From Pseudoalteromonas shioyasakiensis (GTDB lineage: Bacteria > Pseudomonadota > Gammaproteobacteria > Enterobacterales > Alteromonadaceae): 64,000 nt of DNA. The first letter of the stretch is position 1. Each line of letters begins with the position of its first letter. Below the pieces are notes generated by a model, which saw only the letters and a program-made list of their open reading frames with translations, ran no database searches and was not told the DNA's origin. Position numbers and translations under genes: made by a program. Below, piece after piece: positions 53,300-62,219 of the stretch. The stretch spans positions 1-64,000 of the forward strand of contig NZ_LRUE01000016.1 in the NCBI RefSeq assembly GCF_001550135.1, given 5' to 3'.

Positions 53300-53376
53300 G
53301 GGGCTAGGTGCTAGGTGCTAGGTGCTAGGTGCTAGGTGCTAGGTGCTAGGTGCTAGGTGCTAGGTGCTAGGTGCTA
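53300..53376. repeat. Heptamer array (GGTGCTA)10 plus one variant unit
   Basis: Ten perfect GGTGCTA units (53307-53376) preceded by GGGGCTA, between the two HEAT-repeat genes. The rest of the 53195-53412 gap is A/T-rich with nothing recognised. Confidence 0.95.
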
Positions 53377-53412
53377 CCAGCATAGTTTGACTTTTTATGA
53401 ATGCGATAGATT

Positions 53413-54099
53413 TTATTCAGCGCACTTATCATCACTGACTCGTATGAAACTAAGCTCTTCCTTAATCTGCTGCTTTAGAGAATCATTGGAGACTTTTTGT
53501 ATATTAGTCCTAAGCATTTCTAGCGCGTAATCACCTTCAACAAGCAAAAGAGAACTGAATGCAGAAGAGCCGACAAAGGTATTTTGATTGTTAATCAATA
53601 GCTCAATCAACATATCAACATCTTCACGTTCGCCTAATAACCCGAGCCCACTGATTGCAGAATCCTTTAAAACATTCTCATCCGAGTTAATCATTTCAAT
53701 GATGTACTTACGAGCACGGCTTTTATTCACGTTAGCATCAAAGCATCTATTCTTAAGGTTTAACCTCCACGTTAGAGAAGATAAGCGAATTAAGTTGTCA
53801 TTTAGTAAGTGCTTTTGACTAGTATTATTCCAAATATCATTCAAAACCGTGTTGTATATTTCTGGGTTAAACCCTCGACTAGACCAACCGATTGATATTA
53901 AGTTTGCAACTGAAAATACAGCAGCCCTATAACGTGTATTCCAGTAAGAACCAAGCTCTATATTTTGCACTGAGGTATCTGCTTTCAATATCGCTTTTTC
54001 CAAATCTGATGGCCACTGCCAACTAACATCATCAGCGTGCGAATGAAATGTAATCACCAGTAGAAAAGAAAGTACTAAGTAAGCTTTAAAGCTGTTCAT
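53413..54099 (-). CDS. Exported HEAT-repeat protein
   Basis: A 228-aa protein from the ATG at 54099. A signal peptide (MNSFKAYLVLSFLLVITFHSHA) is followed by helical HEAT-like repeats (ARKYIIEMINSDENVLKDSAISGLGLLGEREDVDMLIELL). The frame is open to a TTG at 54162 inside the upstream gene, but that start would bury the signal peptide. It could be a periplasmic immunity protein; I do not recognise a named family. A+T-rich. Confidence 0.7.
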   Translation of the reverse strand: MNSFKAYLVLSFLLVITFHSHADDVSWQWPSDLEKAILKADTSVQNIELGSYWNTRYRAAVFSVANLISIGWSSRGFNPEIYNTVLNDIWNNTSQKHLLNDNLIRLSSLTWRLNLKNRCFDANVNKSRARKYIIEMINSDENVLKDSAISGLGLLGEREDVDMLIELLINNQNTFVGSSAFSSLLLVEGDYALEMLRTNIQKVSNDSLKQQIKEELSFIRVSDDKCAE

Positions 54100-54127
54100 A
54101 GAATAATAACCGAATAAAAAAAATAAA

Positions 54128-54655
54128 TTAAAGTAACTTAAATTTAAGCCCAGATATTTCAAACTCTTTTATTTTTTTTACTAAATAGCCTGACATTAAT
54201 GGATAGTGACCTTTCATATTAGTTATTAGAAAAATAGGATTTTCAGACTCATTAAAGTATTTGAAGCTATAACGCTTAATATCGAGTTTGAAACCATTCA
54301 GCTCTACAAAGTCAGAATCATCTTCATTTAGTACATTGATTTCTTTTGTCACAGAAAACAAATATAGAGCTTCACCATCTAGCATTAATTCCGACCAAAA
54401 CCCGCAACTACTCAATAAATCGTTTAATTTATTATATGCAACTAGGTCACAAACTAAACATTGAGGATGAAGCCAATAGAAGGAGTTTTGCGAAAAGCCT
54501 CTTCGTCCTTGAAGCTCAACCTGTAATACCTTCCCACATGGTAATGGATTTTGAACTGATAGAGCCGTCGAAAATAATAAACTCGTTTCTGAGGTATCAA
54601 CCGGAGTAATAAATTCATCTTCATATTCTGGATAAAATTTATATACTTTATTCAT
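54128..54655 (-). CDS. Hypothetical protein, possibly Imm11/Imm43-like
   Basis: A 175-aa soluble protein (MNKVYKFYPEYEDEFITPVD...). The central LLSSCGFWSELMLDGEALYLFSVTKEINVLNEDDSDFVE loosely recalls the Imm11/DUF1629 or Imm43 immunity families, but the match is weak. It is first of the A+T-rich gene set and 28 bp before the exported HEAT protein, so the two are probably co-transcribed. Confidence 0.6.
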   Translation of the reverse strand: MNKVYKFYPEYEDEFITPVDTSETSLLFSTALSVQNPLPCGKVLQVELQGRRGFSQNSFYWLHPQCLVCDLVAYNKLNDLLSSCGFWSELMLDGEALYLFSVTKEINVLNEDDSDFVELNGFKLDIKRYSFKYFNESENPIFLITNMKGHYPLMSGYLVKKIKEFEISGLKFKLL

Positions 54656-54712
54656 CTATTACTCCATTAATAACAGCCACGCGCTGAAGCACGACCTACA
54701 AGCAAGTGCTAC

Positions 54713-54754
54713 CCTAGAACCTAGTTCCTAGGGCCTAGTTCCTAGAGCCTGACC
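54713..54754. repeat. Degenerate CCTAGNN heptamer array (6 units)
   Basis: CCTAGAA, CCTAGTT, CCTAGGG, CCTAGTT, CCTAGAG, CCTGACC in strict 7-bp register. CCTAG is the complement of the CTAGG core in the other arrays. It marks the right end of the immunity-like island. Confidence 0.85.
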
Positions 54755-54789
54755 ACTAACACTTTTCCCTTTGCAACTCGCAACTCAAA

Positions 54790-55974
54790 TCAACAATACT
54801 GCCCTGCTGCAAAGCCGCAGCTCCAGGCGTATTGGAAGTTGTAGCCGCCTAGCCAACCGGTGACGTCGGTGACTTCGCCGATGAAATAGAGGCCCGGTGA
54901 CTTTTTCGCTTCGAAGGTTTTTGAGCTTAACTCGTCGGTGTCTACACCGCCAAGCGTGACTTCGGCTGTTCTGTAACCCTCTGTGCCGTTTGGTTTAATT
55001 TGCCAATTGTGAATGTAGTCATGTAACGCGTCGATTTGCGCATGGCTTAGCTGGTTTACATTACAATCAGGGATCGCTTTAGTATCGTGCAGCATTTCAA
55101 CAAAACGCTTTGGTAAAATTGTCGCAAGGGTATTTTTTAGTGACTTCTGCCCTTGGCTTTGACGCCACAGCTCAAGCTGCTGTTTTAAATCGAGCTCGGG
55201 TAACAAGTTGATGTACACAGTTTGTCCTGCGCGCCAGAAAGAGCTGATTTGTAGAATCGCTGGGCCCGAAAGGCCACGATGAGTAAACAAGATGTTTTCT
55301 TTAAACTGGGTGCCATCTTCACTGGTAACCAGACAAGGAATGCTGATCCCCGACAACCCGTCAAAGCGATCTTTATCATGCTGGTGCAACGTAAATGGCA
55401 CTAATGCCGCCATGGTTGGTAGCACTGTTAAACCAAATTGCTCTGCAATTTTATAACCAATTGGTGATGCACCGAGCTTAGGCATGGTTAATCCGCCCGA
55501 TGCAACAACTAACGACTCACATTGATAGCTGTCTTGCTCAGTAATAACTTCATAGCCCACATCGGTTTTTGTCACGCTGAGTACTTCGTTACGCAGCGCT
55601 ATGTTAACACCCGCCCACTCACACTCAGTTAAAAGAATGTCGACGATATCTTGAGCGCTGTTATCACAAAATAACTGGCCCAGCGTTTTATGGTGATACG
55701 CCAAGCCGTGACGGTCCACCAGCTCTATAAAGTCATGCTGGGTATAACGACTTAAACACGATTTTACAAAGTGAGGGTTGCCACACAAGTAGTTGTCTGG
55801 GCTTGCGTTTTCATTGGTGAAGTTACAACGCCCGCCGCCGCTGATTAATATTTTACGGCCCGGCTTTTTGCCCATATCAAGCACAGTAACATTGCGACCA
55901 CGGTAGCCTGCTTGTGCAGCACACATCAAACCTGCGGCACCGGCGCCAATCACAATTACATCTACTTGGGTCAT
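54790..55974 (-). CDS. YhiN/HI0933-family flavoprotein
   Basis: A 394-aa NAD(P)/FAD-dependent oxidoreductase of the HI0933/YhiN (BaiN-like) family. The N-terminal Rossmann motif is VIVIGAGAAGLMCAAQAG, followed by GRKILISGGGRCNFTNE and the C-terminal FAD motif PGLYFIGEVTDVTGWLGGYNFQYAWSCGFAAG. The substrate is unknown in this family. It is monocistronic on the minus strand. Confidence 0.88.
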   Translation of the reverse strand: MTQVDVIVIGAGAAGLMCAAQAGYRGRNVTVLDMGKKPGRKILISGGGRCNFTNENASPDNYLCGNPHFVKSCLSRYTQHDFIELVDRHGLAYHHKTLGQLFCDNSAQDIVDILLTECEWAGVNIALRNEVLSVTKTDVGYEVITEQDSYQCESLVVASGGLTMPKLGASPIGYKIAEQFGLTVLPTMAALVPFTLHQHDKDRFDGLSGISIPCLVTSEDGTQFKENILFTHRGLSGPAILQISSFWRAGQTVYINLLPELDLKQQLELWRQSQGQKSLKNTLATILPKRFVEMLHDTKAIPDCNVNQLSHAQIDALHDYIHNWQIKPNGTEGYRTAEVTLGGVDTDELSSKTFEAKKSPGLYFIGEVTDVTGWLGGYNFQYAWSCGFAAGQYC

Positions 55975-56297
55975 TACTCATACTCACTAAAAAAATTTAG
56001 CTGATTATAACAAGTTATTGTCGCTGCTGTGTTAACACTGAGGTGTTTTTACAAAAAAGATAAAACCAAAAAACGAAATAAAGCAAAAACTCAAAACCAC
56101 AAAATTATAACTTTATTATGAGAAAACTACTAAAAAGCACCATAAAAAGACTATTTTAGACGTCTATACATTTAGTTATAACCAAAATAGAGACAACCAT
56201 AATAAAACGATATTTTAACTAAATTTACATTTATTTTACCTTTGTCCCCCTTCGCGAAAAATATCGTGGAGATTTACATAACAATCTAGGGATCATT
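55975..56297. other. A/T-rich upstream region of the subtilase gene
   Basis: 323 bp without a gene. It holds a short hairpin (AACAC-TGAG-GTGTT followed by T's, near 56035-56050) and AGGGA as SD before the subtilase ATG. No confident promoter or regulator site was recognised. Confidence 0.5.
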
Positions 56298-58433
56298 ATG
56301 ACAACTAACAACAACTTGAAGAAGTGCGCAATTGCACTGAGCTTGACTGCGTTGTTTGGGACGACGGCAGCAATGGCTACTCCAAACCAACTAATGTCAC
56401 CATCTATGCAGGAAACTGCAGCGAAATTACAAGGCCAAGAAGGCTTTGGTACACAATTCATCATCAAGTATAAAAACAACAGTGATGAAATGATGACAAT
56501 GTCGGCAGCAGAACAAACGCCGACTATGATGAACAAAAAAGCAAAAGGCTTTGTTAAAAACTTCACCAGTAAAAAAGGTAAAGTAAAAGCACAATATGTT
56601 CGTGCAATGGCGATGAGTAATCACCACGTAATGCGTGCTGATAAAAAACTTTCTGCTCAAGAAGCACAAGAATTCATGCAAGAGATGGTTGCATCAGGTA
56701 ACGTTGAATACATCGAAATCGACCAAATGTTAAAGCCATTTGCAACGCCTAACGACCCACGTTATGACGACCAATGGCACTACTACGAGCAAGCGGGTGG
56801 ACTTAACCTTCCTACGGCTTGGGATACAGCAACGGGTAGCGGTGTCGTTGTTGCGGTACTTGATACAGGTTACCGTCCTCATGTTGATTTAAATGCCAAC
56901 ATCCTTCCTGGCTATGACATGATCTCTAATGTGTCTGTAGCTAACGATGGTGGTGGTCGTGATAGCGATGCACGCGATCCAGGTGATGCAATCAGCGCTA
57001 ACGAATGTGGTTACACACATGGTGCGCAAAGCTCAAGCTGGCACGGTACGCACGTTGCGGGTACTGTTGCGGCAGTAACTAACAACGGTGAAGGTGTTGC
57101 CGGTGTTGCTTACAACTCAAAAGTTGTTCCAGTACGTGTACTTGGTAAATGTGGTGGTTTAACTTCTGATATCGCTGACGGTATTATCTGGGCTTCAGGT
57201 GGTTCGGTTTCTGGCGTACCAGCAAATGCTAACCCTGCTGATGTTATCAACATGAGTTTAGGTGGTAGCGGTTCATGTAGCTCTACAACACAAAGCGCTA
57301 TCAACCAAGCACGAAACAACGGCACTGTGATCGTAATCGCTGCGGGTAACGATAACGATAACTCTGCAAACTACAACCCAGGTAACTGTAATGGTGTTGT
57401 AAACGTTGCATCTGTTGGTCGTAACGGTGGTCGTGCTTATTACTCAAACTACGGTAGCAACATTGATGTTGCAGCACCGGGTGGCGCACAAAGCTTTGCG
57501 AATGACTCTGAAGGTGTTTTATCAACACACAACTCAGGCTCTACAAGCCCAAGCAGCGATTCATATCACTACTCGCAAGGTACATCGATGGCAGCACCAC
57601 ATGTTGCGGGTGTAGCAGCGCTAATCAAGCAAGCTAAACCATCTGCAACGCCAGATGAAATCGAAAGCATCTTAAAATCAACAACTCGTTCTTTCCCTGC
57701 AACATGTACAAGCTGTGGTACAGGTATTGTTGATGCAGCAGCCGCTGTGGCAGCAGCATCAGGCACAACACCGCCACCACCAACAGGCAATGTGTTAGAA
57801 GATGGTCAAGCCCTAACAGGTTTAAGTGGCTCTGCTAGCAGCCAAACTTTCTACACAATGGAGGTGCCAACAGGTGCAACTAACGTAACCTTCACAATGA
57901 GTGGCGGTACAGGTGATGCTGACCTTTACGTTCGTGCAGGTAGCGCACCAACAACGTCAACCTATGATTGTCGCCCGTATAAAGGCGGTAACAACGAAGT
58001 ATGTTCTATCGATAACCCAACAGCAGGCACTTACCATGTAATGCTCAATGGTTACTCTGCATACTCAGGTGTTAGCCTTGTGGGTGATTTAACAACTTCT
58101 GGCGGTGGTTCAGGCTCAGGTTCACCACAAGCAGGTGGCGGCACAGTGACTGATATCTCTGCAAGTGCTGGTCAATGGAAACATTACACACTAGAAGTAC
58201 CAGCAGGTATGGCAAGCTTCACTGTTACGACGTCTGGTGGTTCAGGTGATGCTGACTTATTCGTTAAGTTTGGTAGCCAACCAACGTCATCTAGCTATGA
58301 TTGTCGTCCGTACAAAAACGGTAACGCAGAAACATGTACATTCAGTAATCCACAAGCAGGTACGTGGCACTTAAGCTTAAATGCTTACCGTACTTTCTCT
58401 GGTGTAACATTGGATGCACAGTATCAACCTTAA
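56298..58433 (+). CDS. Secreted S8 subtilisin-like protease with two PPC domains
   Basis: A 711-aa preproenzyme. Signal peptide about 1-27; an inhibitor-type propeptide (about 50-148); an S8 catalytic domain with D189 (VLDTGYRPHVD), H249 (SSWHGTHVAG) and S430 (SQGTSMAAPHVAG); a Pro-rich linker (TTPPPPTG); and two PPC (pre-peptidase C-terminal) beta-sandwich domains (about 500-590 and 620-711), each with the GGxGDADL(Y/F)V and YDCRPY motifs. It is typical of extracellular proteases of marine Pseudoalteromonas that attack proteins such as collagen or caseins, probably via type II secretion. Confidence 0.93.
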   Translation: MTTNNNLKKCAIALSLTALFGTTAAMATPNQLMSPSMQETAAKLQGQEGFGTQFIIKYKNNSDEMMTMSAAEQTPTMMNKKAKGFVKNFTSKKGKVKAQYVRAMAMSNHHVMRADKKLSAQEAQEFMQEMVASGNVEYIEIDQMLKPFATPNDPRYDDQWHYYEQAGGLNLPTAWDTATGSGVVVAVLDTGYRPHVDLNANILPGYDMISNVSVANDGGGRDSDARDPGDAISANECGYTHGAQSSSWHGTHVAGTVAAVTNNGEGVAGVAYNSKVVPVRVLGKCGGLTSDIADGIIWASGGSVSGVPANANPADVINMSLGGSGSCSSTTQSAINQARNNGTVIVIAAGNDNDNSANYNPGNCNGVVNVASVGRNGGRAYYSNYGSNIDVAAPGGAQSFANDSEGVLSTHNSGSTSPSSDSYHYSQGTSMAAPHVAGVAALIKQAKPSATPDEIESILKSTTRSFPATCTSCGTGIVDAAAAVAAASGTTPPPPTGNVLEDGQALTGLSGSASSQTFYTMEVPTGATNVTFTMSGGTGDADLYVRAGSAPTTSTYDCRPYKGGNNEVCSIDNPTAGTYHVMLNGYSAYSGVSLVGDLTTSGGGSGSGSPQAGGGTVTDISASAGQWKHYTLEVPAGMASFTVTTSGGSGDADLFVKFGSQPTSSSYDCRPYKNGNAETCTFSNPQAGTWHLSLNAYRTFSGVTLDAQYQP

Positions 58434-58469
58434 TAGTTGATCTCCCCAGTATCCCCCTGGGACTTTTCA

Positions 58470-58493
58470 GCCGGACTTACGTCCGGCTTTTTT
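58470..58493 (+). terminator. Terminator after the subtilase
   Basis: The stem GCCGGAC/GTCCGGC with a TTAC loop is followed by T6. Confidence 0.93.
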
Positions 58494-58498
58494 GTATT

Positions 58499-58764
58499 TA
58501 TACCCAAACCACCTCAAGATGCGAGTTTCAGTTGGAATTAAAAGCGGTTTAGGCAAGGCATTGATTGCAAGTAATAGTGGTTCTATTGTTAAAATCAATA
58601 ACGCAGTATAAATCGCTTTTAAACCAACCCTTTGGGCGTTTCACAGGCACTTACTCTCATCGTTGTTACTTCTTAAAAGGGACTACCATTATTGCAAAGT
58701 AACGCCTTGATATTAAGCACCTGTGAAACGCTGAATTCTGCATCTTGAGGTGGCTTGGGTATAT
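58499..58764. repeat. Full copy of an interspersed near-palindromic repeat (about 266 bp)
   Basis: The ends form inverted repeats: TATACCCAA and CCTCAAGATGC at the left, GCATCTTGAGG and TTGGGTATA at the right (23 of 24 positions). Internal arms also pair (GCGTTTCACAGG at about 58636 with CCTGTGAAACGC at about 58721). It has no ORF. The right 99 bp recur at 17701-17799. It ends one base before the peroxiredoxin stop codon. Confidence 0.85.
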
Positions 58765-58765
58765 A

Positions 58766-59239
58766 TTAAAGCTTTTCAAGCACAGCTTCAGCGCGGCTTA
58801 CTACAAACTCTTTGCCTTGTTCAACAAACAGCCCTGTTACCGTTTGGTTTTCAACGATCATCGCATAACGCTTTGAACGTACGCCACCAAAGCCAGCTGT
58901 GTCTTTATCTAGACCAAGTGCTTTAGTAAAGCTTGCATCACCATCGGCTAACATACGAATATGCTCAGCGTTATGAGCTTCACCCCATGCTTTCATTACA
59001 AATGCATCGTTCACCGATACGCAGTAAATTGCATCAACGCCTTTCGCGGTAATTTTATCGGCTAGCGTAATAAACTCAGGTAAGTGAGCATTTGAGCAGG
59101 TTGGCGTAAATGCACCAGGCACCGCAAATAACACTACTTTTTTATCTGCAAATAATGCCTCTGTTGATAGGGTTTGCATGCCCTCGCTAGTTAATTCACT
59201 AAGGGTTGCTGCAGGTAAAGTTTGGCCTTGTTCGATCAT
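58766..59239 (-). CDS. Peroxiredoxin, Prx5/type II family
   Basis: A 157-aa thiol peroxidase. The peroxidatic Cys48 is in VPGAFTPTCSNAHLPEF, and the SKRYAMIVENQTV block is typical of the Prx5 group. A second cysteine at about 73 (AIYCVSV) is not the usual resolving position. The ATG at 59239 (MIEQGQTLPAATL) has AAGGA 7 nt upstream; the frame extends to 59317. It reduces H2O2 or organic peroxides, probably with glutathione/glutaredoxin or thioredoxin. Confidence 0.92.
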   Translation of the reverse strand: MIEQGQTLPAATLSELTSEGMQTLSTEALFADKKVVLFAVPGAFTPTCSNAHLPEFITLADKITAKGVDAIYCVSVNDAFVMKAWGEAHNAEHIRMLADGDASFTKALGLDKDTAGFGGVRSKRYAMIVENQTVTGLFVEQGKEFVVSRAEAVLEKL

Positions 59240-59345
59240 TGTAATTCCTTGAAAGAAAATAAGAGTACAGAGTATATACCCAAAAAATTGAATACCGCAT
59301 GATTTAAGGGCAAACAATGCAAACCATTGCTCGCCCCTTGAAGAG

Positions 59346-61271
59346 TTATAAACCTAAGCTGGTTTTAATGGTGTGCATTTGCTCTTGTAGGCGGTGCTGA
59401 ATATCACTAACCAGTGAATTTGACTCACTTACCTGCCCTTTCATGCTCTGCATTGATTGGCTAAAGTTTTCGAGTAAGGCATTTTGCTGTTTAGCAAGCT
59501 CCATAGCATCAAACGCGACTTTGTTAGCATCTTGCGCGTTATCGGCAACACCTTCTGAGTTACGTTTAAGCTCTTGAGCATTTTGTGTTTGTAGCTCGGC
59601 ATCAGTAGCCAGTGCACTAATTTGCTCTGATACCATGGTTGAGTTTTCACTTAGGCGGTTTAGCTGATTATTGATGTCATCAAGCGAGCCTTGTGTTTGT
59701 CTGGCAAGCTTTCGTACTTCGTCAGCGACAACCGCAAAGCCTCGACCATGCTCACCTGCACGTGCCGACTCAATCGCCGCATTCAATGCCAGTAGGTTTG
59801 TTTGCTCAGCAATGTTTTTGATCACCTCAATAACTTGGCCAACATCATCAACGCCTTTTAATAGCTCTTTTAAGCTATCTAGACCTTGCTCAACGCGCTC
59901 TTCAGTGCGAGAGCTTGAGGTTAACATGCTGTCGGCAAAGCCTAAGCTCTGCTCCATCGCACCAAAGGTTTGTTTGGCGTTATCAGCAACTTGACCATTA
60001 ATGTTATTAACCTGCTCACCAATGTGTTGAATATCAGTAAGTAAACCTTGGTTTTGTTCAACCTGAGAGTGGCTGGCATCCGTTTGCTGAGCAATGGTAT
60101 GTAAGTGCTCGCTCATCTCTAGCATAAAGTCGTTAATAACCTTAAGCATTTGTGCTCGCTCTTCTGCCTCACCACGCTGGCGTTCAATCAATTGATTAAA
60201 GTAATGAGCAATTTCACCAACCTCGGTTTTCGGGTTTTTACTCTCAATGTTTTTAAGTTCATTACTTTCAATCAAGAAGGCAAAGCCATCACGCAATTGG
60301 CGCAGAGGGTTAAGCACTTGGTTGCGCTGTACAAAATACACACCCGCCGCTAAAACCACCAGCATGCCAATAGCGACACAAAACACGATAAACACTTGTT
60401 GCTTAAGCTGGCTTTGTTCATCTTTTAATTTTTGCTCTGCACCGAGCACCGTTGCAGACAACGCGCCGATTTGTTCGCGAAGTGCTTGCATGCCGGTTTG
60501 TCGTTGCTCAGCTTGCTCAAGTGTTGATGCTAAATCACGAGGGAAACGTTTAGGCCAGCTTGTTAGCTCTGCTTTAATATCACCGGCTAAATCTTCTGCT
60601 TCTTCACCAAAAAATAAAGCGTCTTCATCCACTTCACTCATTACACCTAGGTTTTCGAGTCTGTCGATTTTAGTAGCAAGGGCATTTAAGTTTTCAACAC
60701 TTTGATTAAGGCTGTTTTTAGTGTCTTGATCAAAGTTGATCACTAACTTGTAAGTATATAAAGCAAGTGATGTCACTTCGCTGTAGTAGTCAGCAGCAAG
60801 TTGATAATATTCAAGCGCAAGCGCTGTTTGCGGCTGTGCTTTACGTGCATAGCCAATTAACGAAGAGGCAGAGCCTGCCATTTGTCTTAACGAGTTATCG
60901 AGCAGTGCCATTTCGTTACCCGATAGCTTACCTAAAGCGCGATACTTACCATTAATGTCTTTATCGAGGGCCGTAAGTTGGCTATTTAGTTGACCCGCTA
61001 GATCATTTGGTAGCTCAGCTAAATGCTGCTTTTTAACATCGCTAATCAGCGTTGAGGCTTTATTTAAGTGTTGGCTGTCACCTTGCTCTAAATAATCATC
61101 AAGGTAACTTTTTAAATCAATAATGATGGTGTTTTTCAGCTTATTATAAGCGTTATCTTGCTGCTCTAAGCCGAGTAAGGTTTGACTAGCCCAGAACAGA
61201 GTGGCTGCCAGTAAGATACTGGCGAGTGTGAGTAAAACGGCCAATAACCGAGTAAATGATGACACGCGCAT
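59346..61271 (-). CDS. Methyl-accepting chemotaxis protein
   Basis: A 641-aa chemoreceptor: membrane helix 1 (about 7-26), a helical periplasmic ligand-binding domain of about 250 residues, membrane helix 2 (about 285-308), HAMP (about 310-360) and the cytoplasmic signalling coiled coil with the hairpin tip [37 protein letters not shown]. The ligand is unknown. The ATG at 61271 ([10 protein letters not shown]) is preferred over a TTG five codons upstream. No C-terminal CheR-docking pentapeptide is seen (it ends KTSLGL). Confidence 0.92.
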   Translation of the reverse strand: MRVSSFTRLLAVLLTLASILLAATLFWASQTLLGLEQQDNAYNKLKNTIIIDLKSYLDDYLEQGDSQHLNKASTLISDVKKQHLAELPNDLAGQLNSQLTALDKDINGKYRALGKLSGNEMALLDNSLRQMAGSASSLIGYARKAQPQTALALEYYQLAADYYSEVTSLALYTYKLVINFDQDTKNSLNQSVENLNALATKIDRLENLGVMSEVDEDALFFGEEAEDLAGDIKAELTSWPKRFPRDLASTLEQAEQRQTGMQALREQIGALSATVLGAEQKLKDEQSQLKQQVFIVFCVAIGMLVVLAAGVYFVQRNQVLNPLRQLRDGFAFLIESNELKNIESKNPKTEVGEIAHYFNQLIERQRGEAEERAQMLKVINDFMLEMSEHLHTIAQQTDASHSQVEQNQGLLTDIQHIGEQVNNINGQVADNAKQTFGAMEQSLGFADSMLTSSSRTEERVEQGLDSLKELLKGVDDVGQVIEVIKNIAEQTNLLALNAAIESARAGEHGRGFAVVADEVRKLARQTQGSLDDINNQLNRLSENSTMVSEQISALATDAELQTQNAQELKRNSEGVADNAQDANKVAFDAMELAKQQNALLENFSQSMQSMKGQVSESNSLVSDIQHRLQEQMHTIKTSLGL

Positions 61272-61387
61272 AAACGATATTCCCAAGTAACGTTACGCGC
61301 GTAGAATATTAACCTTTTATGACAATTTGATGTAAGCCGTAAAAAATAACAGGTAAAAGTGAGAGTAACTAACCCAAAAGGATTAAA

Positions 61388-61416
61388 TAAATACCAATTC
61401 GCTTAATATTGCGGAT
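61388..61416. repeat. Short inverted repeat related to the 31671-31837 element
   Basis: ATACCAATTCGC and GCGGATGGTAT form an imperfect hairpin just after the rsmJ stop. It shares the TACCAAT-CG end sequence of the larger element and may be a remnant or a weak terminator. Confidence 0.4.
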
Positions 61417-61420
61417 GGTA

Positions 61421-62176
61421 TCAGACCATTGCAGCTTTTACGTATACATCAAAGCGGTTCTTCTTGGTTTTGATTTGCATACTCGGGGTTTTGTCATTTA
61501 GAAATGGGGCGTAATCAGGGCGCTTCACAACGACTCGCTTACTAGCAAGCGGATAAGCAAATTCTAATAGATCATCGGCATCGCTATCTCCGCCAACAAG
61601 CTCTTGGAATACTCGCATTTCTTTTTTAACTAGGGCTGATTTTTCACGATGAGGGAACATAGGATCTAAGTACACAACATCAGGAGTATCACTACACTGC
61701 GCCAGTAAAGTATGGCTTGAGCCAAACACTAGGCTCATGTTTTCTTTCATCCAAGGGCCGATTTCTGCATCGTTATAGGCGCGTTCTAGGCCGTCAAATA
61801 ATAGCGCAGCAACTACAGGGTGGCGTTCATGCAAAATCACTTTACAGCCTAGTGATGCCAGTACAAAACCATCGCGGCCAAGGCCTGCAGTGGCATCAAG
61901 CACCACTGGCGTGGCACCTTTGTTTAACCCTACAGCCTTAGCTATTGCCTGCCCTTTACCACCACCAAACTTGCGTCGATGAGCTGCAGCACCCGTTACA
62001 AAATCAACATGAATAGCACCAAGCTTTGGCTCGTCCTTTTTCTTCAGGCTAAGACCTTGGTCGTCATAATGAAGCGAAAATCCCGCATTTTGCTCAGCCC
62101 ACTTAGCCAAACCAAAACGTTGCTCAATCGCATCTAAATAAGGACGCATTTCTTTAAAAGGACAATGAATTACCAC
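61421..62176 (-). CDS. rsmJ: 16S rRNA (guanine(1516)-N2)-methyltransferase RsmJ
   Basis: A 251-aa SAM-dependent methyltransferase of the 30S subunit (E. coli YhiQ). The SAM motif is [19 protein letters not shown] and the catalytic motif is [29 protein letters not shown] (DPMF, an NPPY-like motif). [14 protein letters not shown] is also diagnostic. It is monocistronic, between the MCP and a response regulator on the same strand. Confidence 0.95.
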   Translation of the reverse strand: MVIHCPFKEMRPYLDAIEQRFGLAKWAEQNAGFSLHYDDQGLSLKKKDEPKLGAIHVDFVTGAAAHRRKFGGGKGQAIAKAVGLNKGATPVVLDATAGLGRDGFVLASLGCKVILHERHPVVAALLFDGLERAYNDAEIGPWMKENMSLVFGSSHTLLAQCSDTPDVVYLDPMFPHREKSALVKKEMRVFQELVGGDSDADDLLEFAYPLASKRVVVKRPDYAPFLNDKTPSMQIKTKKNRFDVYVKAAMV

Positions 62177-62219
62177 GTAAAACTCCGAGCTATATTATTC
62201 GGCGCCAGTATAGCATGGC

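Noticed and set aside
51900..54760. Integron cassette array with attC sites
   Set aside because: Gaps between the immunity-like genes lack GTTRRRY/RYYYAAC core sites and no integrase is seen.
61345..61375. SlmA-binding site (GTGAG...ACT)
   Set aside because: The second half-site does not match the CTCAC arm of the palindrome.
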